Made by a program: the position numbers and the translations under genes. From NCBI GenBank assembly GCA_005777235.1, contig SXND01000256.1, positions 1 through 37,440 on the forward strand: a stretch of 37,440 nucleotides of DNA. The letters are read 5' to 3'. The DNA is from Pseudomonadota bacterium. Lineage in GTDB: Bacteria > Tectomicrobia > Entotheonellia > Entotheonellales > Entotheonellaceae. Below the pieces are notes generated by a model. The model was not told where the DNA came from. It did not search any database and worked only from the letters and a program-made list of their open reading frames with translations. Numbering within the stretch: position 1 is the stretch's first letter; every line of letters begins with the position of its first letter. Below are positions 1 through 7,342 of the stretch, in pieces.

Positions 1-2
1 AC

Positions 3-1466
3 CGCTATCCCGGGGCCCGCTTCGATTCCGAAAGCTGGACCTATGGCTATTCGTTTTCCAAAGAACTGTTGCAAGAGTGGGACTGGAAAGAGCATTTCTC
101 GCCCCAACCCGATACACTCGAATACCTGAACTTCGTCGCTGACAAGTTCGACCTGCGCCGGGATATCGAGTGCAGCAGTACCGTGCAAGCCGCGCAGTGG
201 GACGATGCGGCAAATCACTGGACGGTGACCCTGGACAATGGACGCCAGGCGCGCGCGCCGTTCCTGATGACCGCCATTGGTATCCTCTCCGCCTATACGC
301 TGCCGGCGATTCCCGGCCGCGACCGCTTTGCCGGCCCCGCCTACCACACGGCCCGCTGGCCGCACACCCCGGTGGATTTCACCGGCAAGCGCGTCGGCAT
401 CATCGGTACCGGCGCCTCCGCCATTCAGGCCATCCCGGAAATTGCCAAGCAGGCCAAGCACCTCACCGTCTTCCAGCGCCGGCCGAACTGGGCCGCGCCG
501 CTGCACAATGCCCCGATCAACCAGGCGGAGATGGCAGCGATTAAGACCCGCTATGAGGAGATTTACGCCCGCTGCGCCCAGACGCCGAGCTGGTTTATTC
601 ATGAAGCCGACCCCCGCACGACCCTGAGCGTGCCACCGGAGGAGCGCGAGGCCTTCTGGGAAAAACTGTATGCGGAACCGGGGTTTGGCATCTGGATGGG
701 CAATTTCCGCGACATCCTGACGGATGAGCAGGCCAATGCTGCCATCAGCGCCTTCATCGCCACGAAGATTCGCCAGCGCGTGCACAACCCCGTCGTGGCG
801 GAGAAGCTGATTCCCACAGACCACGGCTTCGGTACCCGCCGGGTGCCCCTGGAGAGTGGCTATTTCGAGGCCTATAACCGCGACAACGTCGTGCTGGTCG
901 ATACCATCCATGACGAGCCCATTGAATGCATCACGCCGCACGGCGTCAAGACGAGTAAGCAAGAACACGCCTGCGATATGCTGATCTACGCCACCGGCTT
1001 CGACGGGGTGACCGGTGCGTACGACCGCATCGACATTCGTGGCCCGCAGGGTGTGCGACTTAAGGACGCCTGGGCGGACGGGCCGCGCACCTATCTCGGC
1101 ATGCTCGTGGAAGGTTTCCCGAATCTGCTGATGGTGCTGGGCCCCCATACCGCACGTGGCAACATCACCCAGGCTATCGAACACAGCGTGAACTGGCAGA
1201 CAGGCCTGCTGCGGTTTATGCGGGAGCACCACTATACCCGGATTGACACCCGGCCCGAGCCCGTGACGGCGTGGACGGAGACGGTGCTCAAGGCGGCCGA
1301 ACCGCTGCTCTCCAGCAAGGTGGATTCCTGGCAGACGGGCGTCAACCGCAACGTCGAGGGCCGCAACGTGCGTCGCGTGCTGGGCTACAACGGCAACGGC
1401 GTCCATTTTCGCCGGACCACCGTCGATGTGGCGGCCAAGGGCTACCAGGAGGTGCGGTTCAGTTAG
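3..1466 (+). CDS. Baeyer-Villiger-type flavin monooxygenase, 5' end outside window
   Basis: Class B FAD/NADPH monooxygenases of this family insert one oxygen atom next to a ketone carbonyl, giving an ester or lactone. About 487 residues are visible and the frame is open to the window edge; the first legible residues read RYPGARFDSESW, a conserved stretch of the family, so the first 60 or so residues, including the N-terminal FAD Rossmann motif, lie outside. Visible signatures are the Baeyer-Villiger fingerprint FAGPAYHTARWP (FxGxxxHxxxWP), the NADPH-binding GIIGTGASAIQ just after it, and the late ATGFD motif. A TTG at 69 could be read as a start but would remove conserved sequence. The class is clear; the substrate is not. 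Confidence 0.93.
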   Translation, partial: RYPGARFDSESWTYGYSFSKELLQEWDWKEHFSPQPDTLEYLNFVADKFDLRRDIECSSTVQAAQWDDAANHWTVTLDNGRQARAPFLMTAIGILSAYTLPAIPGRDRFAGPAYHTARWPHTPVDFTGKRVGIIGTGASAIQAIPEIAKQAKHLTVFQRRPNWAAPLHNAPINQAEMAAIKTRYEEIYARCAQTPSWFIHEADPRTTLSVPPEEREAFWEKLYAEPGFGIWMGNFRDILTDEQANAAISAFIATKIRQRVHNPVVAEKLIPTDHGFGTRRVPLESGYFEAYNRDNVVLVDTIHDEPIECITPHGVKTSKQEHACDMLIYATGFDGVTGAYDRIDIRGPQGVRLKDAWADGPRTYLGMLVEGFPNLLMVLGPHTARGNITQAIEHSVNWQTGLLRFMREHHYTRIDTRPEPVTAWTETVLKAAEPLLSSKVDSWQTGVNRNVEGRNVRRVLGYNGNGVHFRRTTVDVAAKGYQEVRFS

Positions 1467-1859
1467 CTGGCTGGCCGCAACCGTAGCGGTAACGCACGGC
1501 ACCAGCCTCCGCCGTGACGATCGAGGCGGCTCCGGAACCGACCAGGGATGTGGTCCGCCGCCTCGCACAGGCAGCGCATCTTCGAGAACGTTGCCGCGAT
1601 GATATTGATGACGTTTTGGAGCGAACCTTCCAAATGGTAGACGAGTTTCATGCGGGACTGTTTCTGGCAAAAAACTTCCCAACAGCAACCTGTTGATGGC
1701 ATCAACCCGCAAGCATAGTATTGATACTTTCTACCAGCTGCCGTGTGCAGTGCCCCATCCAGAACGCGGAGCGTTTGGATGAGGGTGAAGCACGCGTTGC
1801 TGCGCGGCAGCAACAGGTTTTTGGTTGTGCTTGTTCCACGGACGTGCTAGACTTATTGC
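1467..1859. other. 393-nt gap between the monooxygenase and tnpB
   Basis: No convincing gene was seen. A perfect hairpin, CAACAG-CAAC-CTGTTG, lies at 1680-1695 just after an A-rich stretch. It could be a weak terminator for the monooxygenase or part of the left end of the tnpB element. Short reading frames here on both strands show no recognisable protein features. The bases just before the tnpB start (1840-1859) show no clear Shine-Dalgarno sequence. Confidence 0.4.
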
Positions 1860-3008
1860 ATGAGTTATCGTACGATAGAAATTCATTGGATGCCACGGAC
1901 TGCTTCTGAATGGCGCACGTTTGGTGCGGCATGCAAGGAAGCCGCGCGCCTGTGGGGCGATCTGGTCGAGCGTCATCGCCGCGTGCGCCGTCGTCGCTTG
2001 CAGTGGCCCAGCAAGGGCCGTTGGCAACAGTGGGCGAAGGGACGGTATGCAGGTCTCAGCGCGCAAAGTACCCAACAAATCATTGGGGAATTCTGCGAGG
2101 CCGTGCACAGTACGCGCCAGCTCCGCACCAAGGGGCACGCAGAAGCGCGCTATCCCTGGCAGAAGCCGCGCTACCGCGATGTCGTCTATACGAACCAAGA
2201 TGCCCGGCTGCGCGCTGGGCGGCTGACCCTCCCACATGGCACGAGTGGACGGCTGTGTCTCCCCATCCCCGTCCCGTTGCCTGGACGCCTGATGGAAGTG
2301 CGGCTGAGTCTGGCGGCCGTCCGTCTGGTCTGTGAGATCCCTGAGGTGCCCACGCCCCAACAGTGCGTCATTGGCGTGGACCTTGGGGGGAATACGTTGC
2401 TCGCGGCCACGGACGGGGCCAAGGTCCTTCTGGTGAGTGGACGCGCGGCGAAAGCCACCATCCAATACCGCAACAAACGCCTGGCGTCGTGTAGCCACGC
2501 GCAAAGCACCAAGACGAAAGGCGCGCGCCAGTGGCAGCGCTTGCAACGTCGGAAAGCGCGCATGCTCGCCAAGACGCATCGCCGTCTCCGGGATCTGACG
2601 CACAAGGCCACGCGCAAAGTGGCTGAGGCGTTCCCTGGCGCCACCTGTTACGTCGGGAAGCCCTTTAATGACGCGGCGCGACATCTGCGACGCAGGCAGG
2701 CCCAGCAGGTCAGCAGTGCGTGCAACGCGCGACTGATCGCGCAGTTGGATTACAAAACCTGTGGGGCCATCGCCGTGGACGAGCATTATACCTCGCAAAC
2801 GTGTCCCGTATGTGGGGAACGGAACAAGGGCCGACGGCTCTACCGCTGTCGGACATGCGGGCAAACCGCGCCGCGTGATGTGATTGGCAGCGTGAATATC
2901 TTGCACGTGGGTCGTCATCACGTCCTTGTGCCAGGTCGCAGCGTACCCAACGCTGTCCAATGGGTTCATCCCCTTAAGTATCCTGGCCCCAAGCCAGGTA
3001 GTTCATGA
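1860..3008 (+). CDS. tnpB: TnpB-family RNA-guided nuclease (IS200/IS605 type), no TnpA beside it
   Basis: TnpB proteins are RuvC-fold, RNA-guided nucleases of IS200/IS605 and IS607 elements and are ancestral to Cas12. This 382-residue protein has RuvC-I at GVDLGG (Asp174), a zinc-ribbon CPVC...CRTCG near residues 313-333, and RuvC-III at PRDVIGSVNIL (Asp340). At the usual RuvC-II glutamate position the sequence reads YVGKPFN, placing Lys267 where a Glu is expected. A candidate substitute is Glu308 in VDEHYTSQTC just before the zinc ribbon. The N-terminal third is rich in Arg and Lys, as expected for RNA/DNA binding. No tnpA transposase is visible, so the element depends on one elsewhere or is a captured copy. 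The ATG start has little Shine-Dalgarno sequence in front. Confidence 0.93.
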   Translation: MSYRTIEIHWMPRTASEWRTFGAACKEAARLWGDLVERHRRVRRRRLQWPSKGRWQQWAKGRYAGLSAQSTQQIIGEFCEAVHSTRQLRTKGHAEARYPWQKPRYRDVVYTNQDARLRAGRLTLPHGTSGRLCLPIPVPLPGRLMEVRLSLAAVRLVCEIPEVPTPQQCVIGVDLGGNTLLAATDGAKVLLVSGRAAKATIQYRNKRLASCSHAQSTKTKGARQWQRLQRRKARMLAKTHRRLRDLTHKATRKVAEAFPGATCYVGKPFNDAARHLRRRQAQQVSSACNARLIAQLDYKTCGAIAVDEHYTSQTCPVCGERNKGRRLYRCRTCGQTAPRDVIGSVNILHVGRHHVLVPGRSVPNAVQWVHPLKYPGPKPGSS

Positions 3009-3077
3009 GGACACCATGCACGTAGCTTGGGGTTTCCCCAAGAAGCTCCACCCAGAGCGCAGCTTGGGTGGAGAGTG
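3009..3077 (+). ncRNA. Possible omega-RNA 3' part / right end of the tnpB element
   Basis: In IS200/IS605 elements the guide RNA overlaps the 3' end of tnpB and runs to the element's right end. Directly after the stop codon are two perfect hairpins: CTTGGGG-TTT-CCCCAAG at 3026-3042, and CTCCACCC, a 12-nt loop and GGGTGGAG at 3046-3073. The neighbouring gene's stop codon begins at 3078, so the element ends within a few bases of it. The hairpins are seen; the RNA role is inferred from position. Confidence 0.45.
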
Positions 3078-4250
3078 TCACCACCCGATCTCTCCAGGCG
3101 GCAGCCCCAGCAGCACTTTCCCGGCCATTTCGATATGACTTGGCAGCCCGGCGGCATGTTGCACGGCCGTATGCACATCGCGCCAGTAGCGCTCCAAGCC
3201 ATGCTTGCGATACACCGCATTGGTGCCCGCGGCGTGGAACACGAGATCCACGGCCCGCAGCGCTTCGTGCATGCCGTGCGTGATCGCCAGCCGCGCCTGC
3301 GCAATGGCCGGGCCTGGATCGGGAGCCCCAGCGCACACCGCCTCCCAGGCCGTGCCCACGGCGCTGAGCACATAGGCCCGCGCCGCGTTGACGATGGCTT
3401 CGGCCTCCGCCACCTGTGTCTGCACCAGCGGGCGGTCGCGCAACAGCGTGGTGGAACTGGTGGAATGCGCCTGCGTGGCCAGGGCGATAAAGGTGTCAAT
3501 CGCTCCACGCGCCATGCCGAGGGCATTGGCCACCGTCGGCGTCCAGGCCACCACAAACAGCACACGTGGATGATACAGCGGTCCAGGCGCTGCTGGCGGC
3601 TGGGCCAGCGAGAAGGTGTGCGCCTCTGGGACAAAGATGTCCTCGACCACGAAATCCTGGCTGCCGGTGCCGCACATGCCGACCACTGACCAGGTGTCGA
3701 TGATGCTGGCGGCACTGTGCGGCACTAGCAGGATGCGTGTCATCGGCAGCCCCGCTGGCGTCTGCCGTGGCCTCTCGCCGTCCATGACCACGCTGGTACA
3801 CATCAACCAGTTGGCGTGGTTGATACCGCTGGCAAAATCCCAGCGTCCGCGCACGCGGTAGCCGCCCTCCACGGCATACGCCTTACCCTCAGGCCGCAGA
3901 GAGCCCGCCATACGCAGATCGGGTGGTTGGCCAAACAACTGGCGCCCGACCTCGGGCCGTAGCCAGCCGACAAACAACGATTCGGCCACGGCGATCATGC
4001 TACACCAACCCACCGAGCCATCGACCCGTGACAGCGCTTCAACGGCATGAAAGACCGTCAGCGGCGGCAACTCCGGGCCGCCCATGGCCTGCGGCAGGTA
4101 CATTTGGAACAACCCCGCCCGCGTCATCGCCTGCACCATGGCCGCTGGCAGGCGGTGGGTGCTCTCCAGCTCGTCGCGAATCGCCTGAATCTGCGGCGCC
4201 AGGTTGAGCGCGGCTGTGACGGCCTCGTGTTGTGCGTATGCTTCGGGCAT
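3078..4250 (-). CDS. Acyl-CoA dehydrogenase-family flavoprotein (HpaB/monooxygenase-like branch)
   Basis: The 390-residue protein has the acyl-CoA dehydrogenase layout: an alpha-helical N-terminal domain (LAPQIQAIRDELESTHRLP), a middle domain with GWCSMIAVAES and a substrate-cap region, and a C-terminal helical domain ending near AGKVLLGLPPGE. The spacing and the RVDGSVGWC stretch suggest the flavin-dependent monooxygenase/hydroxylase-like branch rather than a beta-oxidation enzyme, but the substrate is unknown. The ATG at 4250 was chosen because AAAGGA lies six bases upstream; an earlier in-frame start would add 18 low-complexity residues. Its last codon abuts the tnpB element, which therefore sits right behind the gene without obviously truncating it. 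The oxidative chemistry would fit the monooxygenase at the window start, although the genes are convergent and separated. Confidence 0.85.
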   Translation of the reverse strand: MPEAYAQHEAVTAALNLAPQIQAIRDELESTHRLPAAMVQAMTRAGLFQMYLPQAMGGPELPPLTVFHAVEALSRVDGSVGWCSMIAVAESLFVGWLRPEVGRQLFGQPPDLRMAGSLRPEGKAYAVEGGYRVRGRWDFASGINHANWLMCTSVVMDGERPRQTPAGLPMTRILLVPHSAASIIDTWSVVGMCGTGSQDFVVEDIFVPEAHTFSLAQPPAAPGPLYHPRVLFVVAWTPTVANALGMARGAIDTFIALATQAHSTSSTTLLRDRPLVQTQVAEAEAIVNAARAYVLSAVGTAWEAVCAGAPDPGPAIAQARLAITHGMHEALRAVDLVFHAAGTNAVYRKHGLERYWRDVHTAVQHAAGLPSHIEMAGKVLLGLPPGEIGW

Positions 4251-4276
4251 AGGTGTCCTTTCTTGAGGTCTCATCT

Positions 4277-4304
4277 CCACTACCCACCAACCACTACCCA
4301 CCAA
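4277..4304. repeat. Exact tandem duplication of a 14-mer between divergent genes
   Basis: CCACTACCCACCAA occurs twice head to tail (4277-4290 and 4291-4304) in the short divergent gap between the flavoprotein start at 4250 and the TIR gene. It lies where promoters for both genes would sit, so it could be a duplicated protein-binding site or a chance slippage product. Confidence 0.7.
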
Positions 4305-4371
4305 TTTGACTGACCGGATTGGCTCGTACTACCATGCCCGCCGTCTGTCACCCCACCTGCACTGCGGAAGG

Positions 4372-5268
4372 ATGGCGCCCATACGTGACCGCATCTTTAT
4401 CAGCTACAGCCACGCCGATCGCGACTGCCTAGAGCTCTTGCTCCCGTTTTTACAGCCGCTCCAGCGCGCACTCAACATCGTGCTCTGGCACGATACGGTG
4501 ATCGAGCCTGGCGACCGCTGGCGCGAGCAGATTGAACAGGGCCTGGCGCAGGCCCGCGTGGCGATTTTACTGGTCAGTGCATCCTTCTTTGCCTCGGATT
4601 TCATTGCCAACGTCGAGTTGCCCGCCTTGTTGCAGGCCGCAGATAAGCACGATGTCACCATTGTGCCCGTGGTGCTCAGTGCCAGTCGCCTCGACCGCGA
4701 ACCAGCCCTCTTCCAATTCCAGGCGGTCAACTCGCCCGATCAGCCGTTGGACAGCCTGCCTGACCATGCAGTGCATCGCATTCTACAAGAGGTAGCGAAT
4801 CGGTGCGCAGATCTCTTGCAAGTCCCCGATACGAGCCCTGTCTTCTCTGACCCAGAGCGGTGGTACCGTAACACGCCACGCGACGAGTTCCTGGCGCAAG
4901 TCGAGCACATCTGCCGCCTGCGTGAACGCGACCTCGTTGAGGTGCGCACGCAACGCAGCGCTGTCCCGCCCATGCTCAAAAGCCAGGAGGCCGACATTGT
5001 CTACGTGCTCCTCGGGTCGCTGGCCGAGGAAGTGCGCCGCGATGCGCGGCTCAAACTCGCACCCGTGGTGCCGCCGACGAACCAGTGGCTGACGTTTATC
5101 GACCAGTATGACCCCAAATCCCCGTGGTCGGACCAACGCGTGCGCCTGGCGGCCAATCACGCCGTCAACCTACCGGCCCTGAACGAAGCGGAAACGTTGG
5201 GCTATTCGGTGATCACCGGCAGCATTGTGCCGAGCAAATTTGACTACGCCCTGCCGTGCGAGCCCTAG
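4372..5268 (+). CDS. TIR-domain protein fused to a fragment of an ABC-transporter binding protein
   Basis: Residues 6-145 form a TIR domain: it opens with FISYSHADRD and carries a conserved Glu82 in FIANVELPALL after VSASFF, the position of the catalytic Glu in NAD-cleaving TIRs. From about residue 186 to 298 the sequence is instead a piece of an extracellular solute-binding protein, family 5 (dipeptide/oligopeptide type): KSQEADIVYVLLGSLAEEV, then DPKSPWSDQRVRLAANHAV. The binding protein's signal peptide and N-terminal lobe are absent, so the protein should be cytoplasmic. An in-frame TAG ends it at 5266-5268, while binding-protein homology continues in the same frame to 5802. It is probably a deletion fusion that has also gained a nonsense codon. 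The ATG at 4372 has GGAAGG directly against it, so the start is uncertain. Confidence 0.75.
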   Translation: MAPIRDRIFISYSHADRDCLELLLPFLQPLQRALNIVLWHDTVIEPGDRWREQIEQGLAQARVAILLVSASFFASDFIANVELPALLQAADKHDVTIVPVVLSASRLDREPALFQFQAVNSPDQPLDSLPDHAVHRILQEVANRCADLLQVPDTSPVFSDPERWYRNTPRDEFLAQVEHICRLRERDLVEVRTQRSAVPPMLKSQEADIVYVLLGSLAEEVRRDARLKLAPVVPPTNQWLTFIDQYDPKSPWSDQRVRLAANHAVNLPALNEAETLGYSVITGSIVPSKFDYALPCEP

Positions 5269-5802
5269 GGCTATGATCCTGCTAAAGCCCGCCAACTGCT
5301 CAAAGAGGCTGGCTACCCCAACGGCTTTGATGCCGGCGAGTGCAGCACCGATAGCGCCTTTGCGTCGGTGGTCGAGTCCCTGGCCAATGACCTCGGCGCC
5401 ATTGGCATCCGCGTTACCACGTGCCCCATGGAACGCGCGGCGGTGCAGGCAGCGCAGATCGAAAAAACCGTCAGAAACCTGACCCGTCAGGGCAGTGGGG
5501 CGTTTGGCACCGCGGCCTCGCGTCTGGAAGCCTTTGTGTACAGCAAGGGTACGGCGTCTTTCATCAAAGACCCTGACTTAGATGCCTGGTACGCCCAACA
5601 AGCCACAGAGCGCGACCGCACCCGGCGCCAGGCCTTGCTGCACCAGATGCAGCGCAAGCTGTATGACGAGGCGCGCTTTCTACCGATCTGGGAACTGACG
5701 GCCCTGCACGCCACCGGGCCACGGGTGGCGGTGTCTGGGCTGGGGCTGATCCCGCTGTTTGCCTTCTCGGGGCCGTATGAGGATGTGCAGCTCAATGGGT
5801 GA
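5269..5802 (+). pseudogene. C-terminal part of a family 5 solute-binding protein, after an in-frame TAG
   Basis: In exactly the same frame as the TIR fusion the sequence reads GYDPAKARQLLKEAGYPNGF straight after TAG. It then runs about 177 codons to a TGA at 5800-5802, including RLEAFVYSKGT, DLDAWYAQQATERDR and a C-terminus near GPYEDVQLNG. This is the C-terminal lobe of a DppA/OppA-like periplasmic binding protein. In remembered homologues the interrupted position is usually an aromatic residue, consistent with a Tyr codon mutated to TAG. No other ABC-transporter subunit lies nearby, so this is a relic of a lost transport locus unless the stop is read through. Confidence 0.75.
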
Positions 5803-6103
5803 AAGCAGTGTTGCAGATGGCTTTGAGCAATGACACAACGCTGGCCCAGGTGCAGCAGCGCTTGCGGATGACCTACAGCGCGGTCTCGTACATCCGGCCC
5901 CAGGAAGCCACCGTGCCGGAGGCGTTTCTGGCGGAGAGGCTCTTTACCAGGGGCCACATGGACGTCTACACCTCAGCAGCCGCGCGCTGTGAAGCGGTGA
6001 TCTTTCCCATCCTACCCGAGGTCTCTACAAGCGATGTGCCGCACTGCACGCTGTGGATGCACAAGCCGCTGACGTATGATGGCGACCTCAGTGGTACCCC
6101 GGA
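5803..6103 (+). other. Gap with an unrecognised open frame, between convergent genes
   Basis: A frame opening with GTG at 5799 overlaps the stop of the binding-protein relic and stays open through this gap and into the 3' end of selD on the other strand. The first roughly 100 residues include QVQQRLRMTYSAVSYIRP and HCTLWMHKPLTYDGD, which look protein-like but match no family I recognise. The part after 6104 is only the shadow of selD. It may be another gene remnant. No clear terminator was seen. Confidence 0.3.
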
Positions 6104-7153
6104 TTATGGTACGACCGTGATGCCGCTCACGCCCGCCTCGACTTCGCCGACAATCACCGCACAGTCCACACCACGCGCATGGAGCGTCGCCACCAGGGCC
6201 TTGGCTTGGGCTGGTGGCAGGGCAACGAGTAAGCCCCCGGATGTTTGCGGATCAAACATCACCTGCACCATCTCTGTGGACACCCCCGCGTCGAGGGTAA
6301 CCACCCCACGGGTGTATTCGCGGTTGCTCACGTCACCCTGCGTGAGATAGCCACGCTTGGCAAACACCAGGGCTTCTTCAAACATCGGCACCTGGGCGGC
6401 GTGGAGGCGAATGTGCACCTCGCTGCCCTTGGCCATTTCCCAGGTATGCCCAATAAGGCCGCAGCCGGTCACGTCGGTGGCCGCATGTGCGCCATGCTCC
6501 ACCATGGCCTGCCCGGCCACATCGTTGAGCGTCCACATGGTTTCGGCCATGCGTTCGAGCAGTGCTGCGGTGCCCTTGCCACGTTTGAGGGCCGTGGCCA
6601 GAATGCCCGTCCCTACAGGTTTTGTCAGCACCAAATAGTCCCCAGGCTTGGCCGCGGCATTGGTGACAATTCTATCGGGATGCACCACGCCGGTGATGGA
6701 CATGCCATATTTCAGTTCTTTATCCATCACCGTATGCCCACCGACGACGGCGACTCCAGCCGCGGTGGCGCGCTCCTGCCCGCCGCTCAGAATGAGCCCT
6801 AGGCCTTCGGGGTCGAGTTTATCGGGATAGCAGGCAATGTTGAGCGCCGTCAGAGGGCGTCCGCCCATGGCATACACGTCACTCAGGGAATTCGCGGCGG
6901 CAATACGCCCAAAAGTGTACGGATCATCAACAATGGGCGTAAAAAAGTCCACCGTTTGCACCAGCGCAATCTCGTCGGTGAGTTTATACACCCCGGCATC
7001 GTCGGCAGTCGAGGTATCGACCAACACGTGCGGATTATGTTGAGCTGGCAAATAGGCCAGCGCTTGCCCCAACACCATGGGGCTCATCTTCGAAGCTCAA
7101 CCAGCACAGGCGACGAGACTGGTGAGTTTCCATTGTTTCTTTTTGCGAAACAT
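6104..7153 (-). CDS. selD: Selenophosphate synthetase, a selenoprotein (Sec encoded by UGA at 7099-7097)
   Basis: SelD makes selenophosphate, the selenium donor for selenocysteine and 2-selenouridine, from selenide and ATP. Read through a TGA at 7099-7097, the protein is 349 residues, the usual length. It begins MFRKKKQWKLTSLVACAGU, then ASKMSPMVLG: Sec19 takes the place of the catalytic Cys17 of E. coli and Lys22 matches the essential Lys20. Also visible are VQTVDFFTPIVDD, SDVYAMGG, GGHTVMDKELKYG, DVTGCGLIGH and PQTSGGLLVALP, all typical metal/ATP-binding and fold motifs. A SECIS-like hairpin starts 13 nt after the UGA. The ATG at 7153 has AAGGAG six bases upstream (a second ATG at 7156 is only three away). 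A conventional gene call would start at Met23 and lose the catalytic N-terminus. Confidence 0.95.
7066..7083 (-). promoter_or_regulatory. Bacterial SECIS-type hairpin in selD
   Basis: On the minus strand, 13 nt after the UGA, the sequence is GCCCCA-TGGTGT-TGGGGC, a perfect six-pair stem with a GU-containing six-base loop. Bacterial SECIS elements lie inside the coding region immediately 3' of the UGA and bind SelB through a short apical loop containing G and U. Position and shape fit well. Confidence 0.8.
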
Positions 7154-7283
7154 CATGCACTCCTTGTTCAGAGAGAGACGCGCCATTGGTGCCATACTGT
7201 AGCCCATCCGCCGTGGTTTTACCGCGTTTTTCTCTGGCCTACTCCTCCGGGGGTGGGAGACGCCCGGTGGGGAGCGCATCTGC

Positions 7284-7289
7284 TATAAT
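7284..7289 (+). promoter_or_regulatory. Consensus -10 box upstream of tyrS
   Basis: An exact TATAAT lies about 54 bases before the tyrS start codon, in the divergent selD/tyrS gap. No good -35 hexamer is visible 16-18 bases upstream, where the sequence is GC-rich. Transcription would start near 7297. Confidence 0.5.
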
Positions 7290-7342
7290 AGACGCCTCGC
7301 TGCCGGTTTTTGCTACGCCTCCAGAAGGGATACCCCAGCACT

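Noticed and set aside
1731-2969. 412-residue open frame on the minus strand opposite tnpB
   Set aside because: It overlaps tnpB almost completely and shows no domain; the plus strand has all TnpB motifs.
5266-5268. TAG in the TIR/binding-protein frame as a pyrrolysine codon
   Set aside because: Nothing in the window suggests pyrrolysine genes, the fusion already lacks half a domain, and the position looks like a mutated aromatic codon; a pseudogene is far simpler.
7097-7279. Separate 60-residue ORF upstream of selD
   Set aside because: Its C-terminal half is the true N-terminus of SelD ending at the Sec UGA, and its N-terminal half lies before the selD ribosome site and is not coding.
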